Of a DNA stretch of 41,049 nucleotides, positions 19,486 to 27,970 are shown piece after piece (position 1 is the stretch's first letter; each line of letters opens with the position of its first letter). Under the pieces are notes generated by a model. That model had not been told where the DNA came from. It made no database searches and saw only the letters and a list, made by a program, of their open reading frames with translations. The stretch lies in NCBI GenBank assembly GCA_003427395.1, contig BFEA01000145.1, forward strand, positions 189,468 through 230,516. Direction: 5' to 3'. Position numbers and translations under genes: made by a program. The DNA comes from Chara braunii (taxonomy: Eukaryota > Streptophyta > Charophyceae > Charales > Characeae).

Positions 19486-20262
19486 ATGTCGTATGCTACT
19501 TAGGGAATTGGGATTAAGTTGCCCATCCGTACCAGGCTGGGGTTAAGGATGTTGTTGCCCTAGGGGCTAAGCATGAGAGAAGAGGAAATCACCTCATGGT
19601 AGGGAACCCCGATTGGGCCAGAAGCATTTGTATGAGTAGAAGTTTGACACACCCCGGACCGAGAGAGTATAATAGTTCGAGCAACTCTTTACCTCTCATC
19701 TGACTTATGGAGAATGCATGGCGTGAACTTAGCAATAGGACATAGTCAACCATTATCCAGGTATCACCTGACTACAGGAGCAATCCTCAAGGACAAGATT
19801 AGAGAGAAAAGGTGCGGGGAATTCCGACCGATTATACCAATGATAGAAGCAAGATGGGCGTCGGACTTTGTCTACCCCACCCACTACGTAAAGGCAACCC
19901 TGTCGGACTTCGTCATTGATGAAATCTTTCACGGCCATGCTAATATAGAACAAGCAGCCCTGACCGCCGTAGCCGTGCCTCTGGGGAGATGCGAGTTTTT
20001 TACACCCCAAGTTCTTTATTGCCTGTACTTGGAGATGAGACCAGCGTTGGTTGACAAAAATTTTAAGGAGGTCCTATCCACGGTAGATGCGTATGTTCGT
20101 GTCCACCGTATGGAACCAAGGCAAACTTATTGGAAGAAGCTTAAAGCCGAAATGAAGGTCAGGACATGCATCTTTGGTATCCCTATAATGTTCGATATGG
20201 GGTATGATTCTTGCACGGGGGATTGGTTGTCTGCAGAAGAAATTGGAAGGGTAGATTGGTAG
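19486..20262 (+). pseudogene. Element B extra ORF, tandem copy 2 (258 codons, several internal stops)
   Basis: ATG 19486 begins MSYAT as copy 1 begins MSYAK, and the same frame continues to the stop at 20260-20262. Stops include TAG 19501, TAG 19561 and TAG 19600, then two TGA codons where copy 1 has Trp. The open part from 19714 aligns with copy 1: ASDFVYPTHYVKATLSDFVI, LYCLYLEMRPALVDKNF, YWKKLKAEMKV, GIPIMFDMGYDSCTGDW. The copies are diverged (roughly one third identical by eye), so the duplication is much older than the insertion. TAG 19600 matches copy 1 TAG 18525, both after a Ser-Trp pair. A strong pyrimidine tract ending in CAG at 19464 precedes the ATG. Product unknown. Confidence 0.6.
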
Positions 20263-20583
20263 GCAATCTCGAAGCAGAAAAAATAGAATCAGGACCGTTT
20301 TTGACAAAACAATCATCTCATTAGACATTAGTAACTGGGACTCGAAACATTAAGAGAATTAGTGTATACTAGTTAATGTCAAGGGAAAGGGGGAGATGAA
20401 TGTAAAAAGGGAGGAAATGTACGATAGTTAGAGCCATGGGCTAAGTAGGGTTTTGGTAGCACCTCGGGAAGAGTGAAGCACTCAGTACCAAATCGAAAAA
20501 GAATAGTAAGAAAAACTGAGAAATAATTCAAAAATCCGTCGTCTCTGCATGTGTATGACAGATTGACTAGGGACTGTGGAGAG
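20263..20583 (+). other. Spacer between extra ORFs and gag
   Basis: No ORF. It ends in an acceptor-like CAG (AG at 20560-20561) after a pyrimidine-containing stretch, 23 bases before the gag ATG at 20584. Confidence 0.4.
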
Positions 20584-21167
20584 ATGGGAGACGCCAATGA
20601 AGGACAAGATTCCATTACGGCCGCAGAGATCGTGCGGTTACTGGAAAGTAGGGCCATTAAAAAGTCACAACTACCAAAAATAGAGATATTCTCTTTTCAA
20701 GGAGAGCGGATATCCCACTGGTTAGAACTTCTAGAACAGGTTCTCAATCGGCTAACATCGGCTGAGAAATTTCCTCTGCTATATGAGTACGTGTGGTGGG
20801 AATGTCGCCCGGAATCGAAAATATCGTTGCGGAAGCCCAAGGGAGTTGAATCGAATTCAAGAAGGGGATGCAGTGAAAGTACAAGCTGGGGGATGGGTTG
20901 TTGACAGTCGATCACCTATACAGCTTGAATAAGAATGACTTCACTACGATAGGGGCGTTCGCAACAGCCTTTGAGAAGATGGCAGAAAGAGTCCCGGGGC
21001 TTTCTGAAGAATTGCAATGTGTTATTTTCTTGGGAAAATTATCAGGATATGAAGCGATAAAACTGGCACGAGGGGGTGCACCGGGTAAAACGACGTCTTG
21101 GGAGACGATAAAAAGGAATTTGGCGTCCGGTGACTTGGACCAGGTGTTTCATCACCAGGTGAAAATG

Positions 21168-21273
21168 GAGAGAAAGAAAAGAAAGGAAGTGAGCGCAATT
21201 CAGGGGGCGGATTTAGCCTTGAGAGAAAGAAAAGAAAGGAAGTGAGCGCAATTCAGCGGACGAATTTAGCCTT
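21168..21273 (+). repeat. 53-base tandem duplication within gag
   Basis: 21168-21220 and 21221-21273 are near-identical (a few substitutions) and begin GAGAGAAAGAAAAGAAAGGA. Because 53 is not a multiple of three, the duplication itself shifts the gag frame. It arose after gag lost constraint or helped break it. Confidence 0.85.
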
Positions 21274-21970
21274 AGGAGGGCTCTTGAATAGTATGGCGGC
21301 TTAGCTCAAGGAGATGAAGGAGCAAATGGCACCAAGGAAGGTAATGGCGGTTGGTCAAGCAACGAACAAGAGGAGATATGGAGAGGAAGATGAAGGGGAT
21401 AAGGAAGAAGAGAAAGAAGAGTCGGAACAGATCACAAAGGCTAAAGCGGCCCAGAAAAACACAAAGAATCAACCAACGGGAAAACAAGGAACTGGTAAGG
21501 CGCAAAATTCTCAACAAGCTGGGGCGTCCAAAGCACCGGCTCCCGCTGCCCAGCTCACCTCATGGTCGATTGTGGCTCCTATGGGGGCATGGCCAGATTT
21601 TTCCCAGGGAATCAGTGGCCAGGGTTTGGCCAAATGAGCCTGTATCCGAATCTGCCCCAAGTACAAGGAACAGGTCAAGCGCAAGGTAGAGCAACAGGTG
21701 GAGAGTTGCCGCAGCAAGCACAACAAACCCATAGTAATGAGAACCAAAACCAGTTCCAAGGACAAGGACACGGACAAGGATAAAGTAGAGGTAGGAATGG
21801 AGGAAGAGGAAATGGTCAAACAGGAAGTGGGAATGGTCAAAGTGGTAGGGGGTTTGGAGGAAAAGGACATGGCGAACAAGGAGGAGGCTGGGGCAATCAA
21901 GGAGGCCGTCAGTCAGGAAGCTATAATCAGATGAACTTAAACCAAGTCGGTCAGGGGTATAACCAAGGAT

Positions 21971-21974
21971 ACGG
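21971..21974. repeat. Target-site duplication, left copy
   Basis: ACGG immediately precedes the TG of the family A solo LTR. The same four bases (five, ACGGT, if the terminus is shifted by one) follow its terminal CA at 30322. Four to five bases is the size expected for LTR retrotransposon integration. Confidence 0.75.
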
Positions 21975-21985
21975 TGTCGACGCGA

Positions 21986-22003
21986 ATACCCTTACAAGGG
22001 TAT
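21986..22003 (+). repeat. Terminal palindrome of family A LTR (copy 2)
   Basis: ATACCCTTACAAGGGTAT is an 8-bp perfect inverted repeat with a 2-base centre, 11 bases inside the TG terminus. It is conserved in copy 1 at 7070-7087. It could be an integrase-end recognition feature or simply a hairpin in the U3 end. Confidence 0.7.
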
Positions 22004-22920
22004 CCGCCCTGGTTTTTGCAAGTGACAGAAAGGCTCGGTTAACCTAGATTTTGAGTGCCTGTGCGGGAAACGTGAGGGTCGTCGGTGCGCGGGCAAAGGT
22101 CTGCCTTGTCCCGGTAGGGAGTATGTCGGCGCGCAATTTTGAGGCGCGCGTGTGATTTTTTCTGGTTGAAGTAGGCGACTGGTCTAGTCGACCGGCCCGG
22201 ACCATGTTACGGGTCTGGTTAGGGGTAAAAGTCCGTTTCTTTTCTTGTTTTTGGTTGACGCGCGCGACCAGGTGGTAGGATTGGAGCACCGATAGGTGTA
22301 TGGGCTGGCTCGGGCACAGGTGGGTAGGCCGGGGCGGACGCTTAGGGGCCGTGGGTACGAATGTGGGCCGAAAGAGTGGCCGGAGCGGTATCCTAGCTTA
22401 GAGCGCCGTGCGGTACCACCTTGTATGAGAAGCCGTGACTGCTGGTCTCAGGCTTGGGCTCAACCCTATTGGTCACAACATCAGATTGGTATGTAGCAGA
22501 CGCAGGGATCGAGGTCACCAGCAGGCAATGAAGGAGCGGGGGAGCACGGCGGCAAGGCTGGACGGGTTGATGTGACGGTAGGACCATCCCCCTCTCCTTT
22601 TGCTCGTATGGGGGCTATGGTTTCCACCCGACTACGGCCCGTTTTGTGGGTTTATATAGTTATCGATGCATAATCTCCTTTTTTTATTTTATTTATTTTA
22701 TTTTTCTTTTATTTCGAATTTTTGTTTGCTTCTCACGCCCGTATGTGGGCGCGGAGTCACAGCGGTACCCCCGCGAGCTGCGCGAAGTGGGCCGAGGGGG
22801 TGAGACCAAACACGAGGGAGGTCGCGGGGTCTATTCAGTTAGGAGAGGGGGTTGGTGGGGTTTTGTACGAATCTGGCTGGAGAGCCGCACCTGAGGGGCA
22901 AAGCCCTGAGGAGGTGGCCC

Positions 22921-23010
22921 AATCAGTAAAAGATCGGGGTGGAATTGTTGACGAAGCGGGATGATATCGGAGAGATCCGCATGGGTTGCCACGAAGGAGT
23001 GGCACGTGCT
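22921..23010 (+). pseudogene. U6 snRNA-derived segment 1, degenerate
   Basis: Contains AATCAGTAAAAGATCGGGGT (compare the ATCTGTTAAAAATCGGGG of segment 3), then GATATCGGAGAGATCCGCAT and a GGCACGTG end. Order and spacing fit U6, but the ACAGAGA box and following bases are heavily changed. Confidence 0.5.
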
Positions 23011-23185
23011 GTGAGGGAGATCCGGGGATGAACCCGGGCGGAAAACGGAAAAAAGGGGGGGGGGCGTACCTACCCGAACCCAGCCTCAAAGGCGGGTCCA
23101 ATTTGTGCAGAGTCGTCATCGAGGCGGGGNGGCGCGGAGGGGCAGTTCGGGCTCGGAGAAGTCGCGGGGTACAGCTGTGGCCAGA

Positions 23186-23333
23186 GTCCCTCGGGAAATC
23201 CGTTAAAATAGGGACGGACCCGGCCTCGAAAAGGGGGCCAGATCCGTGCGATGGGCCGGTGAGATGGGGGTGTCGTCGGGGGATGGCCTACAGAGAAGAT
23301 TAGCGTGGCCCCTGTGCGAAGCGGGCACGCATA
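23186..23333 (+). pseudogene. U6 snRNA-derived segment 2, split by a ~77-base insert
   Basis: The 5' part GTCCCTCGGGAAATCCGTTA matches the U6 5' stem-loop. After about 77 unrelated GC-rich bases, TACAGAGAAGATTAGCGTGG then CCCCTGTGCGAAG and CACGCATAAAAC match the U6 ACAGAGA box, AGC triad and 3' region. This is the best preserved catalytic core in the cluster. Confidence 0.78.
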
Positions 23334-23425
23334 AAACCCAAAAAACAGGGCGGGTTCGTATATCAAAGCGGGGCGGCATTACGCCCGAACGGACTCTGAG
23401 GAGCCACGGGCGTGCCGTGGCCTGG

Positions 23426-23500
23426 GTCCTTCGGGACATCTGTTAAAAATCGGGGTGATACTGAGAAGATTTGATAGCCCCTTGACACGTGGGTATCGAG
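23426..23500 (+). pseudogene. U6 snRNA-derived segment 3
   Basis: GTCCTTCGGGACATCTGTTA, then ATACTGAGAAGATTTGATAG and CCCCTTGACACG, follow U6 without a gap. ACAGAGA is changed to ACTGAGA and the AGC triad is altered. Confidence 0.78.
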
Positions 23501-23710
23501 GGGGGGGGCAGGCTCCGCTGGCTGGTCGGTCAAAATCCCACAGCATAAGTCCCCCGCCCGAACCTCACCTCGAGAAGAGGCTAGGTCCGCGCAGAAGAAC
23601 GATACGGAGCGGGCCGGGTTTGCGCATTAGGACAGGGTGGCCTTGTGTCGGACGGATCCCGGGGTGCACCGGAGCGTAATCTTGGCTGAGTTGTTCATGG
23701 CCGCCCGCGA

Positions 23711-23780
23711 AGTTTGGAACAATACAGAGAAGTTTTGCATGCCTCCTGCGTAAGGATGAAACACCCGAATCGGGGAAAAG
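23711..23780 (+). pseudogene. U6 snRNA-derived segment 4 (central and 3' part)
   Basis: TTTGGAACAATACAGAGAAG, then TTTTGCATGCCTCCTGCGTA and AGGATGAAACACC, match the U6 core and telestem region. ACAGAGA is intact, AGC reads TGC. The 5' stem-loop is absent. Confidence 0.75.
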
Positions 23781-23942
23781 GGGGCCGGGGTATTAGCTGC
23801 CAGAGTCGGCCGCATGTACCTGGAGTGCCCTCCTGAACCCGATCATGAGAAGAGGCCAGATCCGTGCAACAGCCTTGTCAAGGCGGGGCGACACTGGGGG
23901 ATGTGCGGGCGAATACTGCCCGGCCGTACTCCGTAAGATCAG

Positions 23943-23999
23943 GTCCTTCGGGACATCCAAACGATGCAGGGAAGAATCAGCAAGGCCCCGCGCGCGGAG
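23943..23999 (+). pseudogene. U6 snRNA-derived segment 5 (5' part)
   Basis: GTCCTTCGGGACATCCAAAC, then GATGCAGGGAAGAATCAGCA and AGGCCCC, match the U6 5' half. ACAGAGA reads GCAGGGA, and the 3' part is lost. Confidence 0.65.
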
Positions 24000-24000
24000 C

Positions 24001-25680
24001 TCGTTTTGGATCGCGTCTGTGTTTAGTCGACGAGCAGAGCTCATCATTGCCAAGTCGGCCGCTGCTGAAACGATTGCGCTGGTAGGCGGGGTAGGACACC
24101 CATCGTGGCCCGGCGCGGTCGGAGCTGGGACGAGGTGAAGGACGAGTGGGCGGACGAACCTGGGCGACGGGCGGTGTAAGGTGCATACGGGGTGAGGGGA
24201 AGGAGTGACCATGGCGGAGGACGGAGTTCATAGCCCTACCACTCCGCGGCTGTTTTAGGCGGGGGAAAGTGCTACCCGGATGTTCGGAAGATAGGCGAGT
24301 ACATTGGCGCAACCAGCCTTGGAGAGAGAGGGAAAGTTGCGGGCTAGAGCGAGGACCGGATGTGCGAAGCCGGTGCCGATGGCGGTATATCAGGGCGGAA
24401 GAGAGATGACTTGGCTGTTCTTCGTCGAAGTCGAAAGTGGGTGAAAGAGAGGGGAGGGAACCTGGGAGGGATTGCCGCCAGGTGCATTCGGGAGCGTCGG
24501 ACGAGGGTTTGCCCCATTGCGAGGCGGACAGTGGGGTTAGAGTTAGAAGGAGTTAGTAGTTTGGTCAGATCGGTGTTATGGGTTGCGGGAAGGTGACGGA
24601 GTAAAACCAGCGGGGGAGACGGGTGAATTTGTCGGGGTTCTGCGACAGGATACATGCGGAGCAGGAGCGGAGGCAGCTGGCAGCGGGCGAGAAAGTAACA
24701 GCGGGCACAGCGCAGGTGTCGCAGCGGCGATGCAACGGGCAAACAGTGAAAGGAATGGGTGAACCTGGACGCGGGCAGCGCCAGGTGCATTCGAACTTGG
24801 AGGTGGCGGAGAGGCAGGTGGGGGGCAGTAGAAGAAGCCTAGTGCACCCGATCCTAGCCGGAATCGAGTGTGGAAAGAGGCGAAGTCGATGGTTGGAGGT
24901 AGGGGGAGCCCATTAGTAGGATTAGATTCAGTGGAAAATCAGTAGGAAAANAGAGTAAGTGAGTTGGCTGGAGCGGGCCAGGGTGGCGTGGTAACAGTTG
25001 GTAGGAAAGGGCGGACCGTGCACAGCCGATTAGGCGGATGAATGCGATGGGCTGCGTGGTACGCTGTGCTCCGCTAATCGAACTAGCCTGAAGGGGCAGG
25101 ACTGGCACTGCAGGACGAGTGCCCCTTGCGCTCCTTCTGACTGAGTGGTGGCTCTGATATGGCTAAGGCCTCCGACTGAGGCAAGGCAACTGCAGGTGGG
25201 CCACAAGCTTGGAAGGTTACCTGCTAACCGGGAAGCCCTCGGTTTGCCGTGCGGGGTGGCAAGAGGTAGACCAAAAAGGTGGGAAGTCGCAGCAGCCTGA
25301 CTGTTTGGTTACTACGGGCCTTGTACTTGCAGCGACGACTGAGCCGCTGGGATCGTTATGTCTTGCTGCAGGTTGAGGAGTTGCTAGCTGTTGCAGTTGC
25401 ACTTACCAGCCGCTACAGCGTTGGTTATCGGCTGCGGCAGAACCGCCACTGGTTACTCCAAGCTCCGTGAGTCTGGCCAGTTACCGTGTTGCGACAGGCA
25501 AGATCGTCGGGCTTGCTCTAGGCTGCTGCGCTACTCGGGTACGGCCGCTTGGCGCCAGGTGACTACAGTTCAGCTACGGGTAGCGAGGGTGTGGTGTGTG
25601 GGAGAGTGACTAGGGGTTGCGAAGGGGATTAGTGCTGCGAGTTGAGAGAGAGCATCGGAGGGTTAGTTTCAGCAGTTGGA
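24001..25680 (+). other. GC-rich part of family A LTR, no gene seen
   Basis: No convincing ORF, RNA gene or tandem repeat. One N at 24951. It aligns only loosely with 3480-5900 of copy 1 in reverse complement, so it is the least conserved part of the LTR. Confidence 0.5.
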
Positions 25681-26226
25681 CGTCAGGTTGACCAAGCTGT
25701 TACAAATTGGCTGCCATTGCGGGGCCCTGAGGCGAGACAAGGTAACAGGGTCCTCTCGCGAGAGTCTGAGTGCACTTCCCTAGATCTCGAGAGTCTCAAA
25801 CTTGCTCCTTCTATCCTTCTCCCTCTAAAGTCTGGTCTTTGGTTCTGAGAGGAAGGTGGCAGGCGGGCGTGTGGCCCGTAATCCGCGCCAAGGCCTTTGT
25901 GGGAGGTCACCCCACCGATTGAGGGAGCTCTGCCGGGACTCAGGCGGAGTCATGGAGGCAGGGAACTAAATGGTAAACCCTCGACTCCCTCTATAAACCC
26001 AGCTATAAACCCTACCTGTACATCTCTCTATGTCTGACTGAGTGTATTGTGTGGATCCTATACTTGGTTCTGAGGACATAAGTCAGATTGAAGTAAAAGA
26101 ATGCGTGGGCAAATCTCAGTTTCAGTTTGTTAATTGCCTGAAAGCAGATTGCGAATGAAATGGGTGGCATCTGGGGGAAGGTTGGGAGGAAGACAGTATT
26201 GTGTGCGGATTGACTGGGTCACTAAG

Positions 26227-27163
26227 GCTGGGAGGTCCCCTTAAGTTTGGGGAAGCCCAGCGCTTTGTTTATTTTTGGAGTGCATGGAGCCTCATGCCGC
26301 TCTATAAGTTTAGGTAGCCGGAAGCTCTGGAGGCTGGGATGTCCTCCTAAGTTTGGGGAGACCTTGTGCTGTAAATTGCATGGAGGGTCAGGACGCTCTA
26401 TAAGTTTAGGTGTCCTGGCTGCTCTGACTTGTGGGGGTTCGACTGTGAGTGATTTTCAGAAACTCAAGGCGCTCTATAAGTTTAGGTACCTTGGGTTGCC
26501 TTGTTCTATTTGGGGTTCTCACAGTTTCCTTGGTTCTGAAGGAGGAGGTCTGAACCGCTCTATAAGTTTAGGTGGTTCAACCTTTCCCCTGTTTTGATTC
26601 TCAGGGAATAATCCTGGCAGGGGACAGGCCGCTCTATAAGTTTAGGAAGCCTATCTCACTGCCCTCGCACAGATTGGATCAGAGAGAAACGAATCAGGCT
26701 GAGGATCAGACCGCTCTATAAGTTTAGGTAGTCCGACCCAATGCCTCGCGAATGTTGGAACCCAATGGTTATAACCTAGTTATATTATATTACTATGCTA
26801 TTAAGAACAGGCTAGTCAGGCCGCTCTTTAAGTTTAGGTAGCCTGACTATAGATTATCACAACTGAAGAGAGTGTAAACTAAGAGATATAGTTGAAGGTA
26901 AGCTTGGGCAGGCTGAGCAATGTTCTAAGTTGAGCGGCTCAGCCTTATGCCCCCTTTGAAGACAAAGTTCAGAGAGGTATATATAAATTGGCTATTTAAA
27001 CAGTTCAGAGCGACTGGAGTGGTCTAGTCATACGCCCAAAGAAAAGAGAAGTAGTTGTGCCCTCTGTTTGTGTATACCTGGCCAAGTCAGAACGCTCTAT
27101 AAGTTTAGGTATTATGACTTTGGGCCTAGCTAAGTTGGGCGCACTCTGTAAGTTCAGGTGCCC
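26227..27163 (+). repeat. Stem-loop array A in family A LTR copy 2 (12 units, different loop)
   Basis: Most units share the core CGCTCTATAAGTTTAGGT, with unit-specific complementary arms: CAGGAC/GTCCTG (26389, 26412), CAAGG/CCTTG (26465, 26489), TGAACC/GGTTCA (26551, 26574), AGGC/GCCT (26626, 26649), TAGTCAGGC/GCCTGACTA (26813-26821, 26841-26849), GGCTGAGC/GCTCAGCC (26911-26918, 26937-26944), AAGTCA/TGACTT (27084, 27115), GGGC/GCCC (27137, 27160). Two 5' units have a variant core with an inner CCCC/GGGG or CTCC/GGAG stem around TAAGTTT. The 26911 unit has the intermediate core CAATGTTCTAAGTTGAGCG. Position and flanks correspond to array A of copy 1. Confidence 0.88.
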
Positions 27164-27460
27164 TGACTGATGCCTTATGTAAGTTGGGTATGAGGGGATA
27201 ACTCACTGGAAGATCATGAGCTATTGTTTGCTCAGATTGGCTTGGGGATGGTGAGAGTATTTACCTTTGTGGTTTGGCCTGCATGTCACTAAGTAAGATT
27301 ACTACTTGGTCTGGGTTTTAGGTTGACAGGTAGTTGCTTTAGAGACTCGCCACGTGCTAGAGCGATAGGAGTTAGGTTAATTCTTGTATTTTTTTAGCTG
27401 ACTTTATTTTACTTAGATCGATTTGTGCATTTTCTGAGGCACCTGTATAAATTCTGGTAA

Positions 27461-27970
27461 GCTACTTTCTCTACGGGAAGCACTTCCGAAATTTCTACAG
27501 ATTCAAGGAGTTAGATAAATTTTGACTTGTCAAAGTTCAACTTGTCTTTTCGTCATAACTTACTTAGTAAAAATCTGGAAAGCCTCCTTTTCTAAAGGGA
27601 GTGCTGCCCAAATTTTTGCTAATTCAGGGAGTTAGACAAAATTGAGTTTTGGGATGTCAGAGTTAGTCTCAGGTTCTAAACTTGGCTTTGTATAAATTTT
27701 AGGAGAACATTTTTTTAGGGTAGTGCTGCCGAAATTTCTGCAAAACTAAGGAGTTCTTTAAACTTTGTCTAAGTTGAGCTCAAGGTTGGAAGCTGAGTTC
27801 AAATTTGGCTTAGTATAAATCTGGGAAATCCCCAATTCGAAAGGGGATGCTGCCCAAATTTCTACTGGTCCAGGGAGTTAGACAGAGTCTAACTTTTCAA
27901 AGTTATAGACTACTGCTTTTGATATTCGAGCTTGTATAAATTCTGAAAATACACTTTTCCTGCGGGAAGC
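27461..27970 (+). repeat. Stem-loop array B in family A LTR copy 2 (5 units)
   Basis: Five units at about 120-base spacing, each with GTATAAAT-like and CTGCCGAAATTTCT-like flanks around a short hairpin: CTTTC/GGGAAG (27466-27480), CTCCTTT/AAAGGGAG (27584-27601), ATCCCC/GGGGAT (27828-27833, 27843-27848), CTTTTC/GGGAAG (27954-27969). The unit near 27710 is degenerate. Confidence 0.7.

Larger units (their letters stand above)
20584..21974 (+). pseudogene. gag: Ty3/Gypsy-type gag, N-terminal part, broken and interrupted by the solo LTR
   Basis: ATG 20584 starts MGDANEGQDSITAAEIVRLL. Residues about 25-70 (LPKIEIFSFQGERISHWLEL...) resemble the start of a retrotransposon gag capsid domain. A shift near 20790 moves to a frame with IENIVAEAQG, two TGA codons at Trp/Arg-like positions, then KYKLGDGLLTVDHLYSL and FEKMAERVPGLSEELQCVIF, the capsid C-terminal part. 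A 53-base tandem duplication (21168-21273) shifts the frame again, followed by TAG 21301, an acidic Glu/Lys-rich linker, a further shift near 21560-21600, and a Gly/Gln/Asn/Arg-rich tail (TAA 21781) ending at the insertion. Gag would bind and package element RNA. Confidence 0.78.

Noticed and set aside
23186-23999. Functional U6 snRNA genes
   Set aside because: Each segment lacks a part or has changed ACAGAGA/AGC bases, and no clear upstream promoter element with TATA at the expected spacing is visible.
26227-27163. CRISPR-like array
   Set aside because: Conserved ~18-20 base cores with variable gaps look superficially similar, but the gaps are irregular, the variable parts are complementary arms, there are no cas genes, and the context is a eukaryotic retrotransposon.
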